Notes: generated from the sequence alone by a model not told the origin. A DNA stretch of 64,000 nt from Acinetobacter lactucae (GCF_001605885.1 NZ_LRPE01000014.1:1-64000), one strand, 5' to 3'. Shown: positions 8,452 to 17,555, counted from the first letter of the stretch. Made by a program: numbers and translations.

Positions 8452-8595
8452 TTATGAGTTTTTATCCATTTGTTGAGTAGTTGCTGGATCATTAGAGCCA
8501 TGCGTTCCTTTATCTCTCGAATCCCGATCTTGACAAGCACTCATACCCATTGCGATTGCAACAACCATACTTACTGCACAAAAAATTCTTAACAT
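8452..8595 (-). CDS. Small lipoprotein, 47 residues
   Basis: The frame reads MLRIFCAVSMVVAIAMGMSAC followed by a short polar tail (QDRDSRDKG to the stop). The N-terminus is a type-II signal peptide with a lipobox-like MSAC, putting the lipidated Cys at residue 21. Only 26 mature residues would remain, rich in Asp, Arg and Thr. An AAGGG box sits 7 bases before the ATG, and a hairpin follows the stop. It resembles the very short entericidin-like lipoproteins, but there is too little sequence to assign a family. It is shorter than most gene-calling cut-offs and easy to miss. Confidence 0.7.
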   Translation of the reverse strand: MLRIFCAVSMVVAIAMGMSACQDRDSRDKGTHGSNDPATTQQMDKNS

Positions 8596-9035
8596 TAAAG
8601 TCACCCTTTTAACTCTTAAGATGTAGGTTTATGAATAACATTTTCTTATGTTGTCCTACCGCTATGGTTCTCTTAAGTTTTGTAGGTTGTGCAAGCTTTT
8701 GTAAAAAGCTCAATAAAATAAATCTAAAAAAATTACTATTCTTGCAATTGATATTTTGATTATTTTTTGGCAATGGCTAATTATTTAATTACATCATATT
8801 CATAAAAATAAAAACGCTTATCCTTTTTTCACTTATGTCCTGTTAAGTTAATAACCACAAATAATATACAAATAAACAATTAATAAATATTTGATATATA
8901 AACATTAAAACTCATTTCCAAATTTTGTTTGAATGTTTATTCAATCTTTTAAATTCTAAATAACTCATTATTTTATTAATAAAAATTTAAAAATATTAAT
9001 ATTTGTTTATATAAACCAATCTTTTATTTTTGCAA

Positions 9036-9064
9036 TTGACCCGCTTTAAGGCTCAGCTTATGAT
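9036..9064 (+). promoter_or_regulatory. Near-consensus sigma-70 promoter for the structured RNA
   Basis: TTGACC (9036-9041), exactly 17 bases, then TATGAT (9059-9064). Transcription would start near 9071, which is where the folded region begins. Confidence 0.7.
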
Positions 9065-9070
9065 GCTCGC

Positions 9071-9221
9071 GCTGACCTATTTTGTCAGTCGGTTTTAGCA
9101 GATCGTCTACCTAAGTGCACTAAAAACACGTTTTTTGGTGTGGAGCCCCTCGTGCCTTTGACGGAGGAACGAGAGTGGGACACCTTCGGGTGTGCTGGTT
9201 TCTTAGGTATCAGTCTGCTAA
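9071..9221 (+). ncRNA. Candidate structured RNA or leader of unknown family
   Basis: Starting at the predicted transcription start are: a small hairpin (9072-9076 with 9084-9088); a closing helix TTAGCAGA/TCTGCTAA (9095-9102 with 9214-9221); after an internal loop, a second perfect helix TACCTAAG/CTTAGGTA (9108-9115 with 9202-9209); and inside it at least two hairpins, CTCGT/ACGAG (9149-9153 with 9169-9173) and ACACC-TTCG-GGTGT (9180-9193) with a stable UUCG tetraloop. No protein frame runs through it. I could not match it to 6S, tmRNA, RNase P or a riboswitch I know. It may be a free sRNA or the 5' leader of the small ORFs that follow. There is no clear terminator before the next ORF, which favours a leader. 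Confidence 0.65.
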
Positions 9222-9290
9222 CCCTCTTTCGTTTCACCACCATAATTAATAGCAGTGATTGGGCGCAACTTCTTTCATCAAGGAGTCTCT

Positions 9291-9440
9291 AATGACTATT
9301 ATTTTATATTATTTTATTTTTCTTACTCTTCACTATCCTTTTATTTGGCTTAAAGCAGTTTTAAAAAACTTTCTCTATTTTTTCGCCCATTCAAACACTT
9401 ATCTCTCTCGACAAAAGATCTCAATATTTAACGCCTGTTA
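9291..9440 (+). CDS. Short hydrophobic ORF, 49 codons, downstream of structured RNA
   Basis: ATG at 9291 follows a perfect AAGGAG box with 7 bases between. The peptide begins MTIILYYFIFLTLHYPFIWL, a likely single membrane segment, then a basic tail with Lys, Arg and His. It could be a leader peptide controlled by the upstream RNA fold, or a small membrane protein. An in-frame longer version from 9259 would start inside the RNA element without a ribosome site, so I reject it. The function is unknown. Confidence 0.55.
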
Positions 9441-9498
9441 AAGATTAGAACATCTCAAAACCAAACTGAACGATAACAACAACCAACAAAGAGCAATA

Positions 9499-9798
9499 AT
9501 GATGTTTTTTTTATATCGTATTGTTTTAATGTGCACCCTATTAATAAGTTCTATAAGTTTAATAGGTTGCAGATCTATTAGTAAAAATGAATTTAATACA
9601 CATTGTGTTTGGGCAGGCCGTGCACTTTCACAATGCAACTGTATTTATAACTCTTTAGAAAAACATTATTCGCCACAGTTTGTAGAAAACTTACCCAAAG
9701 TAAGCTTACAAAATATTGATGCGGATATGCACTTTGTGGAAACAATGAATGAAACCATGGACCAATGCCAGTTAAATGCCAGAAAAAAACTTGATTAA
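9499..9798 (+). CDS. Small Cys-containing lipoprotein, 99 residues
   Basis: A type-II signal peptide (MMFFLYRIVLM...SISLIGC) places the lipidated Cys at about residue 24. The mature part has four further Cys (in THCVWAG, SQCNC and DQCQ), suggesting disulfides in the periplasm. An AGAG box precedes tandem ATGs (9499 and 9502). It follows the 49-codon ORF by about 60 bp and may share its transcript and RNA leader. The stop overlaps by 4 bases the end of the convergent LysR gene. No family recognised. Confidence 0.65.
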   Translation: MMFFLYRIVLMCTLLISSISLIGCRSISKNEFNTHCVWAGRALSQCNCIYNSLEKHYSPQFVENLPKVSLQNIDADMHFVETMNETMDQCQLNARKKLD

Positions 9799-10700
9799 CT
9801 AATATTTGCATGCTCGACCAAGAAATCTAAAAAGGCCCTCACACGCTTAGGGACATATTTATCATGTCCTATCCAAACGGCGTGAAATTCTTCAGAAGCA
9901 TTTGTATTCCAGTCTTCAAGAATTTTAACCAACTGTTTCTGTTCTAAAGCTTTTTGGACTTGGAATTGGTTAAGCTGTGCAACGCCAAGGCCTGCAAGCG
10001 CTAACTGTAAGATTGCTTCGCCTTGGTTTACTCTTAAAACTTTAGTAGGTGCAAGTGTGATTTCTTGATCATCTTTTTTAAAAAGCCACGTTTTATTTTG
10101 GCGTTGGTAACTCACATCTAAAAGCTGATGTTCATATAGCTCTTCTGGGTACTGCGGACAACCATACTTTTCAATATATGCTGGTGAACATACATAATAT
10201 TTCTGAGTGCTTCCAAGTGAACGAGCAACCAAATTTGAGCTTTTCAAAGGTCCTGTCCGAATTGCAACATCAATTCTTTGCTCAACTAAATTAATCACTT
10301 CATCACTCAAATGAGCCTCTAATTCAATTTGTGAATAGCGCTGATTAAATAGAGAAATACAAGGCAATAAAAAGTGCGTCCAATATGAAAGACTGGTATG
10401 AATTCTAATTCGCCCTTGCGGCATGTGATTTGCAGTAACTGATTGTTCTAATTCATCTAAGTTATTGAGAATGTGAATACCTTGCTCATAAAATTGGCAT
10501 CCTTCACTGGTGAGTTGAAACTGACGTGTTGAACGGTTAAGCAGTCTAACTCCAAGCCTTTTTTCTAAGCGTGAAATTAACTTACTCACAGCAGACGGCG
10601 TCATGTCACAAGCTCTGGCTACCGCCGAAAAGCTTCCCAACTCGACCACTCGAATAAAAATTGCCAACTCACCAGACCGATTAATATCAAAATATGACAT
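9795..10700 (-). CDS. LysR family transcriptional regulator
   Basis: 301 residues with the standard layout: a winged helix-turn-helix in about residues 10-70 (GSFSAVARACDMTPSAVSKLISRLEKRLGVRLL), then a periplasmic-binding-protein-like effector domain. The conserved VRTGPL and VCSPAYIEKYG-type stretches place it in the CrgA/DsdC-like branch common in Acinetobacter. It diverges from the SGNH hydrolase gene with about 110 bp between start codons, so it probably controls that gene and itself. The effector is unknown. Confidence 0.92.
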   Translation of the reverse strand: MSYFDINRSGELAIFIRVVELGSFSAVARACDMTPSAVSKLISRLEKRLGVRLLNRSTRQFQLTSEGCQFYEQGIHILNNLDELEQSVTANHMPQGRIRIHTSLSYWTHFLLPCISLFNQRYSQIELEAHLSDEVINLVEQRIDVAIRTGPLKSSNLVARSLGSTQKYYVCSPAYIEKYGCPQYPEELYEHQLLDVSYQRQNKTWLFKKDDQEITLAPTKVLRVNQGEAILQLALAGLGVAQLNQFQVQKALEQKQLVKILEDWNTNASEEFHAVWIGHDKYVPKRVRAFLDFLVEHANIS

Positions 10701-10811
10701 AACAAAATCTATTTATGAATTTCATTCACAAATCTTATTCCGCTTATGTTGCTATAACAAGCCAGTAATTTGTTTCAAGATAACTTTAATTTATTTTAAA
10801 GAGTTCACGAG

Positions 10812-12050
10812 ATGAAATTTTATCAACCAGCCTTATTCTCTCTCATTTTATTTACGAGCTTTGCACAAGCAGAAGTACAAAAGAGCCAGTGGGTTACCAC
10901 TTGGGCAGCCAGTCCCCAAAAAGTCTGGAATAAAGATTTCGTTTTCCCGACCAATATTCCAGAGCAAATATCTAATCAGACCATCAAACAAATCAGCCAA
11001 ATTAGTTTAGGTGGCGAAGCTGTTAGACTCGTTTTTACAAATCAATATGGGGACCAACCGCTCTATATTGATAAAACTACTGTGGGGCTAGTCAAAGGAC
11101 AAAGCCTTAAATCAAAAAACGCTTATCCAGTTTATTTCTCTGGAAAGCTTAAAGCACAAATTTTACCTGGCAAACAGCTGATGAGTGATCCAATCCAGCT
11201 CCCTGTTCCAGATCATGCGCACTTAATGGTCAATACCTTTATTCAAAAGCCAACTATATTTAAAACTTTTCATTGGGATGCCAAACAAACCAGTTGGCTA
11301 ATTACGGGCAACCAGACCGCGAACTTAAATACGCCTAGCAGTGTCAAAACCACAACTGCACGATTATTATTGTCGGCTATTGAAGTAAAACCAAAGCGTA
11401 AATCCCATGTTGTTGCAGTCGTTGGAGACTCAATTACCGACGGCGCAACTGCAACTTTAGATGCAAATACTCGATGGACTGACTTTTTAGCTAAGCGCTT
11501 ATCACCACATCAGGTCGCGGTCATTAATAGTGGAATTTCAGGAAATCGACTACTTACAAACGGTATGGGTGACAGTGCTTTAGAGCGTTTGGAAAAAGAA
11601 ATATTTCAATATTCTGGAGTAAAAACATTAATTGTGCTGGTAGGCATTAATGATATTTCATGGCCCGGTACTGCATTTGCACCTAAACAACAAATACCGA
11701 CTTTTGAAGCCTTAACCCAAGGTTATAAACGTGTTGTAGATGAAGCTCATGAGCAAGGTATTCAAGTGATTGGGGCAACCTTATTACCATTTTCGGGAGC
11801 TTTACCCAATACTCCTTTAGATAATTACTATCAACCCAATAAAGATGAATTACGCCAGCGCATTAATCACTGGATGAGAACCAGCCATACATTTGACGGC
11901 GTACTTGATCTTGAGCAAGGCTTAAAAGATCCTAAACATCCTGATCGATTAAATCCAATTTATGATTCAGGAGATCATTTACATCCAAATGATAAAGGCA
12001 ATCAGCAAATGGCAAATCTGGTGGATTTAAACCAATTAGTTAATCAATAA
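10812..12050 (+). CDS. Exported SGNH/GDSL hydrolase
   Basis: An N-terminal signal peptide (to about AQA, residue 20) predicts export. The four SGNH blocks are clear: GDSITDG with Ser207, SGISGNR with Gly242/Asn245, VGINDIS with Asn280, and DSGDHLHPN with the Asp388/His391 pair. About 180 residues before block I form an extra N-terminal beta-rich domain, as in the secreted SGNH lipase/arylesterase-like group (412 residues overall). It likely hydrolyses an ester (acyl or acetyl) outside the cytoplasm; the substrate is unknown. Regulation by the divergent LysR protein is inferred. Confidence 0.92.
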   Translation: MKFYQPALFSLILFTSFAQAEVQKSQWVTTWAASPQKVWNKDFVFPTNIPEQISNQTIKQISQISLGGEAVRLVFTNQYGDQPLYIDKTTVGLVKGQSLKSKNAYPVYFSGKLKAQILPGKQLMSDPIQLPVPDHAHLMVNTFIQKPTIFKTFHWDAKQTSWLITGNQTANLNTPSSVKTTTARLLLSAIEVKPKRKSHVVAVVGDSITDGATATLDANTRWTDFLAKRLSPHQVAVINSGISGNRLLTNGMGDSALERLEKEIFQYSGVKTLIVLVGINDISWPGTAFAPKQQIPTFEALTQGYKRVVDEAHEQGIQVIGATLLPFSGALPNTPLDNYYQPNKDELRQRINHWMRTSHTFDGVLDLEQGLKDPKHPDRLNPIYDSGDHLHPNDKGNQQMANLVDLNQLVNQ

Positions 12051-12059
12051 AAACGTCCA

Positions 12060-12092
12060 GATACAGGTAGGAAGTTATTCCCTACCTGTATC
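12060..12092. terminator. Terminator between convergent SGNH hydrolase and MFS genes
   Basis: A perfect 12-bp stem, GATACAGGTAGG with CCTACCTGTATC, has a 9-base loop. On the minus strand a T run follows a few bases later. Confidence 0.75.
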
Positions 12093-12100
12093 AATATTGG

Positions 12101-13456
12101 TTAATTCCCCTCTAACTCGACGTTAAGTTTTGGCGTAATAGACTGCTTTTCTGCTGCATGTCGTCGAAGCACCATAACAGCGAAAAGCGCCAGAATTGCT
12201 GGGATTGCGATCATCACGAAATTCATCTTATGTGGCAATTCTAAACCTAATAACAAACCCGTTAAGATAGGTCCGACAATAGCCCCAATTCGACCTACAC
12301 CAGAAGCACAGCCAATCCCAGTAGAACGCACACTTAATGGATAATATTGTGCAACGTAACTATAAAGAAGAATTGAAGTACCAATCGTTGCTGCCCCTGC
12401 AACGGTCACCAAACCATATAAAACATAGGCTGGTGAGTTAAAACCTAAACCGACTAAAGCGATAACACCCGCCAGCAACATTCCCATAATTACTGGTTTT
12501 AAATGGAATTTATCAGATAAAATACCCCCACCAATTGAACCGATCATTGCGCCAACATTTAAGGCAAGCAGGAATAAAATACTCTTTCCGAGTGAATATC
12601 CTGCTGCCAGCATGAGTTTTGGTAACCAGCTACTTAAGGCATACACCATGAGTAAGCACATAAAGAATACGAGCCAGAACATGAGTGTATTGAACGCACG
12701 GCCTTGCTGAAACAATCCCTTTACAGAGCTACCTGTTGGAACATTATCTTCATTAAGCACTAAGTGCGTAGTGATCGTTAGGTTTTGTTCAGGCGAAATT
12801 TTTTGAATAATACGCTGTGCTTGCTCAGTCTTACCCGTCTTAACTAAAAAGGTTAAAGACTCAGGCAAAAACTTCCAAATGACAGGTAATAAAAATAATG
12901 GAATACCGGCAATTAAAAACATAATTTGCCACCCCTGACTTTCAACCAAATAGCTACCGATCAATGCTGAAAGTATTCCCCCAATTGCATAACCACTAAA
13001 CATACTCCCAACCAGCGTACTTCTTATACGTTTAGGTGCATATTCTGATGTAAGTGCAACTAAATTAGGCATAACCCCACCAATGCCTAATCCCGCCAAG
13101 AACCGAAGAACCCCAAACTCAAGTGGGCTTGATGCAAAAGCACCTAAAAAGGTGAAACCACTAAAAAAAGTCACACAGATTAAAATTACCTTTTTACGGC
13201 CTATTTTGTCTGCCAATGTTCCAAAGAACATTGCCCCAAACATCATTCCACATAGTGCCGTACTTGCTAACATCCCCGCCTGTACAGCTGTTAACGACCA
13301 CTCTTGCATTAGCAAAGGCAATACCACGCCATAAATCACCAGATCGTAACCATCAAAAATAATAATTAATAAACACCAAAGTAAAATACTCCAGTGAAAA
13401 GGGGTAAATCTGGCCTGATCAATAACTTCATTTACATTTAATTTAGATGTTGTCAT
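12101..13456 (-). CDS. MFS transporter, aromatic acid:H+ symporter (AAHS) family
   Basis: 451 residues with 12 predicted membrane helices. The AAHS signature DGYDLVIYG is in helix 1 (about residues 35-43), and the loop 2-3 motif LADKIGRKK is at 81-89. Members such as PcaK, BenK and MucK import aromatic or dicarboxylic acids with protons. A very strong AAAGGAGGTGA box precedes the ATG. It lies about 100 bp downstream of the porin on the same strand, so outer- and inner-membrane uptake are likely paired. The substrate is not deducible from sequence. Confidence 0.9.
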   Translation of the reverse strand: MTTSKLNVNEVIDQARFTPFHWSILLWCLLIIIFDGYDLVIYGVVLPLLMQEWSLTAVQAGMLASTALCGMMFGAMFFGTLADKIGRKKVILICVTFFSGFTFLGAFASSPLEFGVLRFLAGLGIGGVMPNLVALTSEYAPKRIRSTLVGSMFSGYAIGGILSALIGSYLVESQGWQIMFLIAGIPLFLLPVIWKFLPESLTFLVKTGKTEQAQRIIQKISPEQNLTITTHLVLNEDNVPTGSSVKGLFQQGRAFNTLMFWLVFFMCLLMVYALSSWLPKLMLAAGYSLGKSILFLLALNVGAMIGSIGGGILSDKFHLKPVIMGMLLAGVIALVGLGFNSPAYVLYGLVTVAGAATIGTSILLYSYVAQYYPLSVRSTGIGCASGVGRIGAIVGPILTGLLLGLELPHKMNFVMIAIPAILALFAVMVLRRHAAEKQSITPKLNVELEGN

Positions 13457-13556
13457 TTACTCACCTCCTTTGTGAGATAAATTCATATTCAATTTTTTAA
13501 AACGACATACTGCACCCTAAAGAAAAAACAAATTATTCAAGGTATTATTTAATAAA

Positions 13557-14843
13557 TTAAAAGTCATAACTCGCCATCATATTGAAGCGGTTATCTATCC
13601 CGTTACGTCCATCAAAAGTTTCTCGTTCGCCATACACATATTCGACGCCCAAGGTGATTGGTTTGTATGGGTTATAAAGCGCATTCACCCAACCTTGCCA
13701 AAGCTCTTTATTTTGGGTGGTGCTATTACGTTGTAATTCAGCAAAACGGTTATCATCTTTGGCTTTCATATAGCCGTAGCCTAGAGTCGAGCGAATTTGC
13801 GGTGTAAATTGATGAGTAATACCTAAAGAAACGGTGTCAAATTCATTGCTATGCATATTATTTTGATCATCAATGGCATAGCTACTGTTACTCCATAGTA
13901 GGAAACGTCCATCTCCTTTGACATGGTAATAATCGGCTTTAAGTAATGTATCAGGAGTAATTTGGTATTTACCGCCAAAGCCAACACCCCAAGACATTTC
14001 CTCATCATTATTGGTTCTCTTTTCGGCAACAAAACTACGCCCCGATAGCATCGAACCATTGGCAAATTTATGATTTAAACGCCCAACCAAAGCTGGTAAA
14101 CGCATTTTGTTATCGGGGTCTGATGCAGCGGTATATTTCGGGTCTTCAACCGATACGGCAAAACTTGTATTGGCAGTTAAGTTATCACTATAACGAACCA
14201 GTGGCGATCTTAATAATGCACTTCCTACAAATGTGCCTGCATCGATCGTTTCCGGATAATATTCGGGTGCAATAAAGGTTGACCACGTTTGACCGACAAG
14301 CCATTTGTTAAACGTTAAATAAGCATGGCGTATCCGAAACTGATCACGAGATGTCCCCCCAAAGAAGTCCATTTCTAACTTTCCACCCACGTCACCTGCA
14401 GCAGTTGGGGTTTTAAAATTCAACCCAAAGCGTGTCACATTAACCGTGCTGTGCAACTGATCTTTTTGTGCAGATTCTTCTGGGGTGTTTTCGAGCGGAA
14501 CACCACTAATATTGTTATACATAGCCGATGCGCCCTTCATTTGATAAGAAGCATCTGCCCTTATATATCCATATAAGTTAAATTCTGCACCAGACTTGGT
14601 TAACCCTTGCTGTATTGGCTGAGCAGCTTGAGGTATTACAGAATTTGCGAGTTCCACCCGTTCTTGCGATAAAGATTTTTGTGCCTCTATGTTGGCTTGT
14701 AGCATAGCCCGCAGCTCTTTCACTTCTTGGCGAAGTTGTGCTATTTCAGGATCTGTTTGACCTGCAAAAGCAGAAGACACAAACAAGGTCACAGAAACTG
14801 CCAACAGGCTTTTTTGAACCGTTGTATTTAAAACTTTCATCAT
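13557..14843 (-). CDS. DcaP-like trimeric outer-membrane porin
   Basis: A signal peptide (MMKVLN... to SSAFA) is followed by a predicted coiled coil with heptad pattern (DPEIAQLRQEVKELRAML and on) and a ~350-residue beta-barrel. The barrel has alternating aromatic strands and a C-terminal Phe (ASYDF), the usual outer-membrane signal. This is the DcaP architecture, a trimeric channel for negatively charged substrates. I place the start at 14843, where a correctly spaced AAAGGA box exists, rather than 14888; this gives 428 residues. It is the first gene of a porin-MFS pair. Confidence 0.9.
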   Translation of the reverse strand: MMKVLNTTVQKSLLAVSVTLFVSSAFAGQTDPEIAQLRQEVKELRAMLQANIEAQKSLSQERVELANSVIPQAAQPIQQGLTKSGAEFNLYGYIRADASYQMKGASAMYNNISGVPLENTPEESAQKDQLHSTVNVTRFGLNFKTPTAAGDVGGKLEMDFFGGTSRDQFRIRHAYLTFNKWLVGQTWSTFIAPEYYPETIDAGTFVGSALLRSPLVRYSDNLTANTSFAVSVEDPKYTAASDPDNKMRLPALVGRLNHKFANGSMLSGRSFVAEKRTNNDEEMSWGVGFGGKYQITPDTLLKADYYHVKGDGRFLLWSNSSYAIDDQNNMHSNEFDTVSLGITHQFTPQIRSTLGYGYMKAKDDNRFAELQRNSTTQNKELWQGWVNALYNPYKPITLGVEYVYGERETFDGRNGIDNRFNMMASYDF

Positions 14844-15117
14844 GAAATTTTCCTTTTGATCTTTAATTACACTTAAAGATCTCGACATCCTTTTTGTTAT
14901 GTACCTATCTAAAATAGGTGCTTGAAATTTGCCTTTCTTTCACAAGAAAAGCCTTCGATCATATTTTTTAGACAAAACCTCCCTAAAGCGGCCTGAAAAC
15001 CACTTTTTAATTTGTTTTAAGTAAAGCTAAATCTTCTAATTTTTTTCAGTTTTTATATTCTCTTCCTCATTGAGAATATGCAGGTTTTATATCCGTATTA
15101 ACGCTTTCCCAAAGCCA

Positions 15118-15789
15118 TTATTTTTTTGCAATAAACCCTTGATACGTCAAAATTTGCGTATAAGGCTGCACACTTTCAAAACCAGTTCTTTCTAAAAGTT
15201 TTATATATCCTTCAGTGGTTAGGCTAAAAAAGTCTTGTGCCATACGCTCTAACATTTTTTGACATTGTTCTTCTGTTAAGCCTTGCGCCAAGCATAAATA
15301 ATGTAATGCTTGAAGATGCTGTGGGTTTACACACGTCATTAAATCATAGGTCAGCAAAACTGCCTTTTCTTTTAAGCGATCATAGATATCTTTAAAGAAA
15401 ACAGGTTTCATGTCATCTGCAATAAAATGAGCCACAAGAATAGAAAGTGCAGCATCAAAGCAATTCTCAAGAGGTAAAGCTGACGTTTCGCCGTGAATAA
15501 AGGTAACTTGAGAAGATTTATCTAAAAGTTCAACTTGTTCTTGTGCTTTTAGCAGCATCGTTAAAGATGGATCAACTGCTGTAAATTTCCAGTTCGGATG
15601 TCTTTTAAGTAAATATTCGAGTTCGTACCCCGTACCACAGCCCACAATTAAAATATGCGCACTTGATGGCGACACCGATTGCAAAATGGCATCCACCTGT
15701 TGATGGATCACTTCATAACCCGGAATTAATTTACGAATATGTTGGTCATATCCTTCGACTACCTTGGGGCTATTAAAGTCTTTTGCCAT
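15118..15789 (-). CDS. Class I SAM-dependent methyltransferase
   Basis: 223 residues with SAM motif I ILIVGCGTGYELEYL (GCGTG at about 50-54), the acidic motif II FTAVDPS, and a motif-IV region ALSILVAHF. The target is unknown, possibly a small molecule. It starts after a GAGGATAA box and lies about 70 bp downstream of the acyl-CoA ligase, so it is likely the last gene of the TetR-ligase-methyltransferase unit. Its role beside liu genes is unclear. Confidence 0.87.
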   Translation of the reverse strand: MAKDFNSPKVVEGYDQHIRKLIPGYEVIHQQVDAILQSVSPSSAHILIVGCGTGYELEYLLKRHPNWKFTAVDPSLTMLLKAQEQVELLDKSSQVTFIHGETSALPLENCFDAALSILVAHFIADDMKPVFFKDIYDRLKEKAVLLTYDLMTCVNPQHLQALHYLCLAQGLTEEQCQKMLERMAQDFFSLTTEGYIKLLERTGFESVQPYTQILTYQGFIAKK

Positions 15790-15860
15790 TTCGTTTATCC
15801 TCTATTTAAACTGCCTTTAAATTTATAGTTTGCTGCACTTTGAACGGGCTTTAGACTTCT

Positions 15861-17555
15861 TTAATCAAAGACATTTCCAGTTAAATTAAGCTCAGCTCGC
15901 ATAATTTCCTGCAATTTAAACTTCTGCGCTTTGCCTGAAGCAGTCATTGGAAACTCATTAAAGAATCGGACATAACGCGGCACTTTATTATGAGAAATAT
16001 GCTCTTTACAGAATTGGCGAATACTGTCTTCATCAATTTGATGATGTTCATGCAAAATAATACAAGCACAGAGTTCTTCGCCATATCTCGCATCTGGTAA
16101 GCCAATGACTTGGACATCGCTTACATCGGGATGAGTGTATAAGAAGTCTTCAATTTCTTTTGGAAAGAGATTCTCCCCACCACGAATCACCACATCTTTA
16201 ATACGACCTTTAATTTTAATAAAACCGTCTTGGTCCATTTCTGCAATATCACCCGTATGCATCCAGCCAGCAGTATCAATCACTTCTCGGGTTTTTTCTT
16301 CTTCACCCCAATAGCCAGCCATCACTGAATAACCACGAACGCATAGCTCACCTAAAGTGCCTTGCGGAACAATTTGCCCTTCTAAATCGACAATTTTAAT
16401 TTCAACATGCGGATGAACATGTCCAACTGTGCTTACTCGTTTATCAATCGAGTCATTTACCGAGCTTTGTACACTTACTGGCGAGGTTTCAGTCATTCCA
16501 TAACAAATCGTGATTTCAGACATATGCATACGGTCTATAACTCGCTGCATAATTTCACGTGGGCAAGGACTGCCTGCCATAATGCCCGTTCTTAAGCTCG
16601 ATAGATCAAACTCATTAAACTGTTCATGTTCTAAGGTGGCAATAAACATAGTTGGCACACCATAAGCTGCCGTGCAACGCTCTTGATGAATAGCTTTTAA
16701 AGTTTCTAAAGGATTAAATACCGCCGATGGATAGACCATGGTTGACCCATGCGTAACACAGGCTAAATTCCCCATGACCATGCCAAAACAATGAAACAAC
16801 GGCACAGATATACACACTTTATCTTGAGGGGTTAAACGAATACCTTCACCGACAAAATAGCCATTATTTAAAATATTATGGTGGGTCAACATGGTCCCTT
16901 TAGGGTTACCGGTTGTGCCTGAAGTAAATTGGATATTAATGGTTTCATCAAACTGGAGCTGTTTGGTTAACTGCTTTAACTCTTCTAGCTGTTCTGATGT
17001 CGGCGTAGTGACTAAATCACTAAAGCGATGAATACCCGTATGTTGCTGATCATCAATTTTAATAACAAATTTTAAATGTGGTAGTCGTGCTGAACTAAGC
17101 ACTTTATCTAGACTGGTCGTTAACTCAGGGGCAATTTTTGTGAGTAGTTCTTGGTAATCAGTGGTTTTGAATTGAGAAGCAATAATCAATCCTTTACATG
17201 AGACCTTATTCAACACATATTCAAGTTCATGGCTCTTATAAGCTGTATTTAGATTGACTAAAATAATCCCTGCTTTAAAAGCTGCAAATTGGGTTACCGT
17301 CCATTCCACACAGTTAGGCGACCAGATGGCTAACCGATCTCCTTTTTTTAATCCCAATTTTAAGAGGCTACAAGCAAAAGCGTTTACCTCATCCTGCAAA
17401 GCTTTGTAGGTTAATCGTCTGTTTTGATGAAAACTAACGATTGCCTCCTTTTCAGCATATTGCCGACAGGCCTGATCAAATTGTTCACCAATGGTCATAC
17501 CCAATAAAGGCTGCGTGCTTGGTCCCGAGGCGTAGCTTAACCGTTCTTGTTGCAT
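15861..17555 (-). CDS. Fatty acyl-CoA synthetase (AMP-binding)
   Basis: An ANL-superfamily ligase of 564 residues: adenylation of a carboxylic acid, then thioester formation with CoA. The ATP-binding P-loop TSGTTGNPKG lies at about 211-220; YGMTETSPVS is the A5 motif, GWMHTGDIAEMDQDG the A7 region, and a C-terminal Lys lies in ASGKAQKFKLQE. It resembles medium-chain or branched-chain acyl-CoA synthetases found with liu/atu clusters, so isovalerate or a related acid is a plausible substrate; this is inference. An AAGGAG box fixes the start at 17555. The longer frame to 17693 would overlap the TetR gene and lacks a ribosome site. Confidence 0.92.
   Translation of the reverse strand: MQQERLSYASGPSTQPLLGMTIGEQFDQACRQYAEKEAIVSFHQNRRLTYKALQDEVNAFACSLLKLGLKKGDRLAIWSPNCVEWTVTQFAAFKAGIILVNLNTAYKSHELEYVLNKVSCKGLIIASQFKTTDYQELLTKIAPELTTSLDKVLSSARLPHLKFVIKIDDQQHTGIHRFSDLVTTPTSEQLEELKQLTKQLQFDETINIQFTSGTTGNPKGTMLTHHNILNNGYFVGEGIRLTPQDKVCISVPLFHCFGMVMGNLACVTHGSTMVYPSAVFNPLETLKAIHQERCTAAYGVPTMFIATLEHEQFNEFDLSSLRTGIMAGSPCPREIMQRVIDRMHMSEITICYGMTETSPVSVQSSVNDSIDKRVSTVGHVHPHVEIKIVDLEGQIVPQGTLGELCVRGYSVMAGYWGEEEKTREVIDTAGWMHTGDIAEMDQDGFIKIKGRIKDVVIRGGENLFPKEIEDFLYTHPDVSDVQVIGLPDARYGEELCACIILHEHHQIDEDSIRQFCKEHISHNKVPRYVRFFNEFPMTASGKAQKFKLQEIMRAELNLTGNVFD

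Larger units (their letters stand above)
8596..9290. other. Long intergenic stretch with a GC-richer structured island
   Basis: Bases 8596-9030 are A/T-rich apart from a short hairpin near 8692-8710 (AGCTTTT / AAAAGCT). From 9036 onward composition changes sharply, and a promoter and folded RNA appear (listed separately). Confidence 0.6.

Noticed and set aside
9071..9221. Structured RNA as 6S RNA or a known riboswitch
   Set aside because: It lacks the recognisable conserved cores of 6S, cobalamin, TPP, glycine, c-di-GMP and Mg2+ elements that I can recall; a covariance search is still needed to exclude them.
9259..9440. 60-codon version of the small hydrophobic ORF starting inside the RNA element region
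   Set aside because: The internal ATG at 9291 has a perfect AAGGAG box; the longer start has none.
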